DNA of 64,000 nucleotides. Source: Helicostylum pulchrum (Eukaryota > Mucoromycota > Mucoromycetes > Mucorales > Mucoraceae). The position numbers were made by a program, and so were the translations under genes. The stretch is from contig JAIXMO010000003.1 of assembly GCA_025677825.1 (NCBI GenBank), positions 62,001 through 126,000 on the forward strand. The letters are read 5' to 3'. The notes below the pieces were generated by a model, which was given only the letters and a program-made list of their open reading frames with translations, made no database searches and was not told where the DNA came from. Below, in pieces: positions 58,277 through 64,000 of the stretch. Every line of letters begins with the position of its first letter. The stretch's first letter is position 1.

Positions 58277-59431
58277 TTAGATTACTGGTTTACTTTGTAA
58301 AAGTACAGCATGATAGTTTTCAGAGTTGCGTTTTAATATATCCATGACTGGACCTAATAACCTATTGAAGGCTTTTTTTCCTAGTGTAGCACACTTTAAT
58401 TTACCCTGAGCAACTACAGAGGCAGCACGAGGTTCATCATGTAGCAGTGCGAGTTCACCAAAGTATTCACCTTTTTTACCTACCATGACCTCTTGTTGAG
58501 AACCATCAGGTAATAGCTTATAAAATTTGGCTTCTCCTGATTCGATTAAATAAAAATTGTCACCTACATCACCTTCTTTAATTACCACGTCATTATCATC
58601 GAATTGAACAGGTTCTAACGCATCCGCAATTTTGTGACGTTCATAAGTTTCTAGGGATTTAAAAAGTGGAATCCCTTCCAAGAACTGTTCATACATGCGT
58701 CTCTTACGTGCGGTGTTCTCCATCAAGATGGATCGGAAAGTAACACGATCAAGTGCGTACAATTTACCGTCCGTGACAGCAACAATAGACGCTGCACGAG
58801 GTGCATTATACATTAAAGCTAATTCACCAAAGCTTCCTCCCCGTTCATACGAGGTCACTTTCTTATCATCAATAAAGCAATCAAGTTGACCAGACTCGAC
58901 AATATAGAAATAATCACCTACTGCTCCTTGATTGATTACATGATCCCCAGCTTTGATTTCTTTTTCTACCATGGCGTCCACTACGTCTGTATACTGTTCT
59001 TCGTCAAGATTTTTGAACAAAAAGTTTGATTCGATGGCTACACGAATGTTGTCTCGTTGTAATGAACTTTTAGGATTGACGACTTTAATAAAATCTTGCT
59101 TAGTTGTGGAAGGTTGTAAAGATTCAGCACTGACAGATGTACGACGACCTCTGCTGATGGGACAAGGCCCTGATAGATCCGGTATGACGTCCGGTACAGT
59201 ATCTCGTTCTTCTTCTTCATATTCGTCTTCTTCATCTTCTTGTGTTGAACAAAAGCCTTGAGTGAAATCAAGTGGGTGTAAATCATCTTGACGAGAATCT
59301 TCTCGATCTTGCTGTAACTTTTGTAAAAAGAATGTAGTACAAAACTGTAAAACGTCTTTGGGCTGATTTAGAGTTACTTTTTTACTCAATTCATTGATTA
59401 ACAAGTTGAATTCTTGGTCTGATTCTGACAT
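58277..59431 (-). CDS. cAMP-dependent protein kinase regulatory subunit
   Basis: Intronless, 384 residues. An N-terminal dimerisation/docking segment (MSESDQEFNLLINELSKKVTL) is followed by an acidic linker and the inhibitor site RGRRTSVSAES. Here the P-site is Ser, so it is a phosphorylatable, type-II-like substrate rather than a true pseudosubstrate. Two cyclic-nucleotide-binding domains follow with intact phosphate-binding cassettes, FGELALMYNAPRAAS and FGELALLHDEPRAAS. Each has the Glu and Arg that hold cAMP. It holds PKA inactive until cAMP binds. Homologue of yeast BCY1. Confidence 0.96.
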   Translation of the reverse strand: MSESDQEFNLLINELSKKVTLNQPKDVLQFCTTFFLQKLQQDREDSRQDDLHPLDFTQGFCSTQEDEEDEYEEEERDTVPDVIPDLSGPCPISRGRRTSVSAESLQPSTTKQDFIKVVNPKSSLQRDNIRVAIESNFLFKNLDEEQYTDVVDAMVEKEIKAGDHVINQGAVGDYFYIVESGQLDCFIDDKKVTSYERGGSFGELALMYNAPRAASIVAVTDGKLYALDRVTFRSILMENTARKRRMYEQFLEGIPLFKSLETYERHKIADALEPVQFDDNDVVIKEGDVGDNFYLIESGEAKFYKLLPDGSQQEVMVGKKGEYFGELALLHDEPRAASVVAQGKLKCATLGKKAFNRLLGPVMDILKRNSENYHAVLLQSKPVI

Positions 59432-59581
59432 ATTTGATATTTATGCGTTTAAAACTGTAAAAAAGGAAAAAAGAAAGAAAGAAAAAAAATCATTTGAAAC
59501 GGGGAAAGAAATACACTTTTTTTATTTTATTTTAAATTCAGTTTGAATTCGTCAAGTTCACGCCCTCTTCTCACTTTTGCT

Positions 59582-60506
59582 TTAAGCGTTCCTATTGTAA
59601 CAAAAAAAAAAAAAGACAGTTTGTTTAGTCTGTGGTTACTATTCATACATATATACCAACTTACTTTGGTAACTCAAACTTTTGTCCTTTAACAACCCTA
59701 CATATACACAAAAGAAAAAGAAAAAGAGGTTAGCTTTAAAATAAAAAAATTTAAACCCTTGCTCTATAAACTTTACTTGACGTAATAAATATAAAAGAAA
59801 TCACTATATAAAGCAGTCTGTAACAGACCAGCTACGGAAGCAATCCAATCCACTTTATACTTTTCCTCATAATAATAACGGTATACCCAATTAAACAAAT
59901 ACAAGGTACGATAAGCACCTAATGCAAAAATATAATGTGTGGTGATCGTCTCTGCTTCTCCTGTACGCTGTAACATGAACAATTGTGGTAAAATAGCTAC
60001 TGATTCTAGCCAAATTGAGAAAGCCCAAAGTATCTATTTCATTCTTTTTTTTAAACATTTTTGTTTTTTTTTTAAAAATTAAAAATCTTTTACCTCAACC
60101 ACTGTATATTCGTAACAAAATACAACTGATAAGACTGCAGCAAACACAAGTAAATATTCAGGTCTGAAGGTATCGAGATTATGATCATATGTTGCGTTAA
60201 ACTTCATTTTCATTAAATATAAAACATAGAAAGAGGAAGCAAGAAAGAAGAGCTTCATACCAGTGTTGTAAACAGAGTGGAGTTTATAAATAACATCAAT
60301 ATATCGCGTCAAAAATACAATACAAAATAAAAACTGTGTCTTGAGTGAAATACCTACACAAATTATTATTACTTTTTTTTAAAAAAAAGGTACCCGAGAA
60401 AAAAGAAATACATACCAACACAAGAACGACTTTGCTTAATCTTTGCAAGTAAAATAAAGATGGACGCTAAATGCATCAAATCTGCAGTCAATCGAAATAT
60501 ATTCAT
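59582..60506 (-). CDS. ERD2: ER lumen protein retaining receptor (KDEL/HDEL receptor)
   Basis: Seven-helix Golgi receptor that returns HDEL/KDEL proteins to the ER. Five to six exons from ATG 60506 ([23 protein letters not shown]) to TAA near 59582. Diagnostic stretches: [93 protein letters not shown] and NWVYRY. The C-terminus [13 protein letters not shown] corresponds to the short tail of animal receptors. One intron contains a T8A8 palindrome (60373-60388). Confidence 0.95.
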
Positions 60507-60684
60507 TTTATTTTTCTACTATTTCGTTAGTTTTTTCGAGCAGAGAAAGAGAGAAAGAGAGAAACTAAATTATTAAAATAAATTATAAAAAAAAAAGAAA
60601 CCTAAAAGGTCAACACATGGAACGTCCTCATTTGCAGTTGGTGACTGTTTACTTCTTTTGAAAGGTTTCCTATTGTTGTGTCAC

Positions 60685-62554
60685 TCAATTCGCTGCAGAT
60701 GAAAATACCAGACCAACTAGTATACTACCCACTATCACAAATCCAACTACAATCGATGTAATCTTTATCACAGTTTCGTGTACTCTGCGTGTAAATCTAT
60801 GTGTATCAATCGATCGCGTCGTTATCTGACTCGCAGTATCTTTAGGTTGCAATAATAAGATGAGGTACTGCTCTAGTGCAAATTCGCCATCCAGTTTGAA
60901 AGCAGGTAATATATTCAACATGGCAAGTGCTAGTGTAAACGAAGAAATATACCTTATAATAACACGTTAAGTATTTATAGACCACATATTATATATACAC
61001 ACATATACCTTAACACTAGTTCTAATATATGAGGTAAAGCGGAAGGTAATATCCAAAAGCGAGGACTTAATAAACTCACTTTAACTAAAAAAAGTAATTT
61101 GATCAGATATACATTCATATAACAGTAATAATAAATATCTTACCACTTTCCCATATATCTACTAATTCGCCTTCAAATATAAATACTTGGTCTTCTTGTT
61201 TGATCCAACTAGGGAAACGGGCATAAATTCGTACAACTTGTCCTGCAACTGACGGAGTATAAGGTGTGACACAGCGCATATCTGAGCTGGGACAGTCTGA
61301 TGGATTGTAACAGCGATCAGGATGAGTTGAAGACAATACTTGTAACGTAGGCAAACATACTTTATCATTCTGTTATATATACTTGAATTTAGCTTTACAA
61401 ATCCCAAATATATATGTCTATACTTACATGTTTCTTGGAAGGAAAGGTATTAAAACAAGAAATAGATGCATTTACAGACTGACCAAACGGAAAGTCATCA
61501 TTAATATCACAGCATTCATTTCCATAATCCTCTACAGGTTTCGCTACACAGAACCCTTGATTGGCATTATGCCTACCTGTCTCACTAAACAAATGTATAT
61601 TCCAATCCTCGATATTGTTGGCAAGTGGTAAATCGTCTAGTTGATAAATAATGGTGGAAGGAGGTAAATGAGGAGCTAAAGGAGAATTGGTACGAATATG
61701 AACTACACTGACACCACCGTATCCTTCTAACGATTGCCACCCTAATATTAACAAGAAAATCTTGAGACCACCGGCTAAGGAAATATAGGCATACACGTAT
61801 AGTACAAGGTTATGCCAAACACCGGCACAAATGATCTTTAACTGCTTCCAAGGATCGAGGCTTTGTAATTGTTGATCTGGGATATTAACAAATGCACCTG
61901 GGTAAAGGTACATAACAAACATACCTGAACTTTGAATAGATACCCCTTGGCTGTAAGATGCAATTGCGTGTCCTCCCTCATGAAATAAGCCACACACGAT
62001 TAATGCGAACAAATAGTAACCAATATGTGACATTGGCAAAGTTACACCAGGTATCTGCCTTGTATTAATAATATAAAGTGTTTACTTTTTTTTTTTTACT
62101 TTACCATGGGTAAAAATACTTGATCGTCTTCTGCTAAACCTCGTTTGACATGGTTCACCGATGCAGGCCAAATAACTTGACCTAAACTATACAATATTTT
62201 TACACCTGCGTACAAGATCACACCCATACCAACGACCATAAGTACGGAAGCAGCAATGACACCTAAATCAAACCAGATACGCCAAAAGTTGGGTGCCCAG
62301 TGAGTTATTCGGCTGAAAAACTTATTTAAACGCTGTGTGGTATATTTGACTTGGAATAGTTTGATGGACCATTGGTCTCGTTCCAGCGGCTCATCCACAA
62401 TAATGGAGAAGGTGGGTAGGAGCGTCGAATGGCCTGGTTTTCGTTTATGCGCTGGCTCCTTTTTTCGTGTACTGACGATTTGTAGGATAAATACAATTAT
62501 ATATAAAAAACACCACAGCAGTAAAAACTGCCCTATAATAGAAAATAAATCCAT
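60685..62554 (-). CDS. Site-2 protease (S2P, M50 metalloprotease)
   Basis: Intramembrane zinc protease that releases membrane-bound transcription factors such as SREBP in the ER/Golgi. Exons from ATG 62554 (MDLFSIIGQFLLLWCFLYII) to 60685, about 550 residues. The zinc-binding motif is FHEGGHAIASYSQGV in a membrane helix, and the second motif, NILPAFKLDGEF, supplies the Asp ligand. The luminal loop between them is Cys-rich (CVAKPVEDYGNECCDIN, CYNPSDCPSSDMRCV), as in animal S2P. The order hydrophobic N-terminus, HExxH, PDZ-like/Cys-rich loop, then LDG motif is complete. It neighbours the FPP synthase and ER genes only loosely. Confidence 0.93.
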
Positions 62555-62695
62555 TTTTTTTTTCTTTTCTTAGAGAAACAGAAACAAAAACGTTTTTTTA
62601 TTATTTTGGGCAACAGCTTATTTTTTTTTCGGGTTGTAAGGTGTGTGCGTAGGGGGGGCAACGGGATCAAGTGGCTCTTTTTTTTTAAAAAAAAA

Positions 62696-62812
62696 ATGAC
62701 TTTATCGATATCACTAAAAAGAGGTAAAGCAGCCCTTAAATCAAACATACCCTTATATCGAACAGTGAGACGAGATCATTGCAGTAGAAAAGAATTTTTT
62801 TTTTTTAATTGA
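62696..62812 (+). CDS. Possible small ORF or first exon, weak
   Basis: Divergent from S2P. The ATG directly follows a T9A10 palindrome (62678-62696), the kind of pre-ATG sequence seen before real genes here. The 38 codons, MTLSISLKRGKAALKSNIPL onward, end in a poly-Phe string where the sequence becomes a T run, so the true exon might splice out before it. No domain is recognisable. The alternative is chance. Confidence 0.2.
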   Translation: MTLSISLKRGKAALKSNIPLYRTVRRDHCSRKEFFFFN

Positions 62813-62869
62813 TCACTTTTTTTTATTTGTTAAAGTTTCATTTTTATTTAAATATATAAAAGATACACA

Positions 62870-63039
62870 TTAGCCTTTCCGAAAAGAAAATTTCCAAGAG
62901 TAACCACGAGGAGGTTTGTATCTATGTACCCTCGCCTACAAAAAGAAAAAAGTACACACACATACCTTTCCCCCCGACAACTATGTTGCCCAGGTTTCCA
63001 GTAGTGTGAGCCAATTTCCCTGCTGTTAGTATGCCTCAT
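62870..63039 (-). CDS. Possible small two-exon gene or 3' exon, weak
   Basis: Minus strand: an exon-like piece with a GTATGT donor at about 62967 and a CTTTTTGTAG acceptor at about 62938. The downstream exon can read RVHRYKPPRGYSWKFSFRKG and stop at TAA (62870-62872), which has coding character. However, the frame does not join cleanly to the upstream ATG at 63039, whose frame gives a different end. It may be the last exon of a gene whose upstream part was lost to the repeats beyond 63060, or noise. Confidence 0.25.
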
Positions 63040-63065
63040 GTTTTATTTTTTAAGTTACCCAAGTC

Positions 63066-63145
63066 AGAAAAATCTTGAGCCAAAAACCAAAAACCTTGGG
63101 TGAAAAAACCTTGAGTGAAAAAACCTTGAGCGAAAAACCTTGAAA
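63066..63145 (+). repeat. 15-bp degenerate tandem repeat
   Basis: About five units of AAAAAACCTTGAGTG type (CCTTGGGTG, CCTTGAGTG, CCTTGAGCG and so on). No coding sense. Confidence 0.7.
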
Positions 63146-64000
63146 CACCAAATTTTAGAACTGCCAAACAAAGCCGAATGAAGGTGCAGGTGCAAGCACC
63201 GTCATATCTTGACCTGGGATGCGCTAATGCCTTGTCCCAGCGGCATGTACTAATGTTCCCGCAATAGTCCAGTAATACTAGAGTCCCGTACTCGGGTACG
63301 TGATAAAGACCGAATTCTTCCAGCCCTTTCCTGAGTCCAGGGGGAGGGATTTACTAGAGTTTTGACTGCTGTAGTCGTCCCTCGTCCGACAGCCTCTTTA
63401 CCTGGAAGGTTAATCGGATCAAAAGACCCTTATTCCTTTTCTCATGCTTCTCATCATATACTCTGCCCGTCACTAAAAGCTCATTACAAAGACTTCGTTC
63501 CGTATGGCATTTCATTCACTATTACTGAGAGATTTTCCAAAGGCCTAACCCTATCCTAACAGTGTCTTAAAGACAGAACTAAATACCTGGCTGCAAAGCC
63601 TCACATCAAAGGCCAGTACTTCAAAGGCCCTCACACCAAAGGCCCACACACCAAAGTCTTGCACCAAAAGTCTTGCTCCGCAGTAAAGTTCCATTTCCAG
63701 AATGGCATTGCAGCCATTAACTGTTGAATTTAGAAAAAGAAAAAAAAAATTAATAAAAAATGTATGGTAAAAAAACTGGGGGTTTTTTTTATTGTACTTA
63801 CTTGTTTTTGAGAGAGAAAAGGAAAGAAAAGGAAAAAAAAAAAGGAGGGATGAAACCCTCCCTCTTTTTATACTTTTTTTGTGTCACTAAAAAAAACCCC
63901 CCACCCATTCATATAAAATCGAAACTGTCTAATTAACCATAGTAACAAATAGTATGGTTAGAAGCGCACGGAAAAGCTCTACATTTTCCAAATAATTTTA
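63146..64000. other. Repeat-bearing end of the window, no secure gene
   Basis: GC-richer up to about 63700, then AT-rich poly-purine and poly-A sequence to the end. The longest open frame (63362-63559) starts with a non-ATG codon and has no family features. Confidence 0.4.
63600..63680 (+). repeat. 14-16-bp degenerate tandem repeat
   Basis: About five units around CACACCAAAGGCC, ending in AAAGTCTTGC variants. With the array at 63066-63145 it brackets about 450 bp of GC-richer, gene-free sequence (63150-63600) that contains small palindromes such as GTACTCGGGTAC. Confidence 0.65.

Noticed and set aside
62981..62995. Match of CTGGGCAACATAG (minus strand) to the 3' end of animal SRP RNA
   Set aside because: Only about 13 nt match. 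The rest of the Alu domain and the S-domain hallmark were not found nearby, so coincidence is likely.
63545..63560. Telomere-like CCTAACCCTATCCTAAC
   Set aside because: Only two imperfect units, not at a sequence end, with no array.
1..64000. CRISPR arrays, rRNA operons, bacterial-style operons, prophage
   Set aside because: None seen. The genome is eukaryotic with spliced genes, and the repeats present do not have spacer-repeat structure.

Overview
The window is nuclear DNA from a fungus, most probably an early-diverging filamentous fungus of the Mucoromycota (Mucorales-like). The evidence is the gene content (split PDS5, SNF5, eL32, farnesyl-diphosphate synthase, the large fungal NAD-dependent glutamate dehydrogenase, a cAMP-dependent kinase regulatory subunit, DUF8032-like and choice-of-anchor-A proteins), many short introns of about 45-100 nt with GTAAGT-like donors and YAG acceptors, and an AT-rich sequence full of long T and A runs. 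The species cannot be fixed from sequence alone. No tRNA, rRNA, CRISPR array or bacterial-type operon was found. Exon boundaries were assigned by eye from splice sites and reading-frame continuity.

Layout. 1-13.5 kb is gene-dense: the 3' part of an unrecognised Ser-rich protein (+), an Mgr3-like mitochondrial TPR protein (-), PDS5 (+, divergent from the TPR gene), an endosulfine/Igo-type PP2A inhibitor (+), a PPxY+SPRY protein (-), a single-pass membrane protein (-) and a SET-MYND protein (+). 14.5-19.2 kb holds two tandem choice-of-anchor-A surface protein genes (-). The second has a nonsense codon and no in-frame start, so it looks like a pseudogene. 19.2-23.1 kb is a gene desert. 23.1-27.8 kb carries a DUF8032-like gene and a Myb/SANT gene (+).

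28.3-31.7 kb is a decayed DNA element with long inverted arms (at least ~340 bp each) around a degenerate coding interior. One arm has a 25-bp block flipped relative to the other. 32.4-36.3 kb has glycogen synthase and a CobW/ZNG1-type GTPase (+). 36.6-38.5 kb is a frameshifted minus-strand relic ORF. 38.9-43.9 kb has farnesyl-diphosphate synthase and NAD-glutamate dehydrogenase (-). 44.69-44.86 kb is a GC-rich, hairpin-rich island of unknown nature. 45.2-48.2 kb has SNF5 and a large hydrophobic protein (+). 50-53 kb has an F-box protein and ribosomal eL32 (+). 54.8-57 kb has a coiled-coil protein (-) divergent from a conserved fungal protein (+). 57.1-62.6 kb is a run of four minus-strand genes: ataxin-3-like deubiquitinase, PKA regulatory subunit, KDEL receptor and site-2 protease. 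The last kilobase is repeat-rich with no secure gene.

The genes do not form one pathway. Several touch nutrient and cAMP signalling (endosulfine, PKA regulatory subunit, glycogen synthase, NAD-GDH), sterol/isoprenoid and ER biology (FPP synthase, site-2 protease, KDEL receptor) and chromosome/chromatin biology (PDS5, SNF5, SET-MYND). This looks like chance neighbourhood. I found no convincing new multi-gene system. The best leads are the long-inverted-repeat element with its micro-inversion, the choice-of-anchor pair with its W-D-N-K repeat tail, and the GC island at 44.7 kb.
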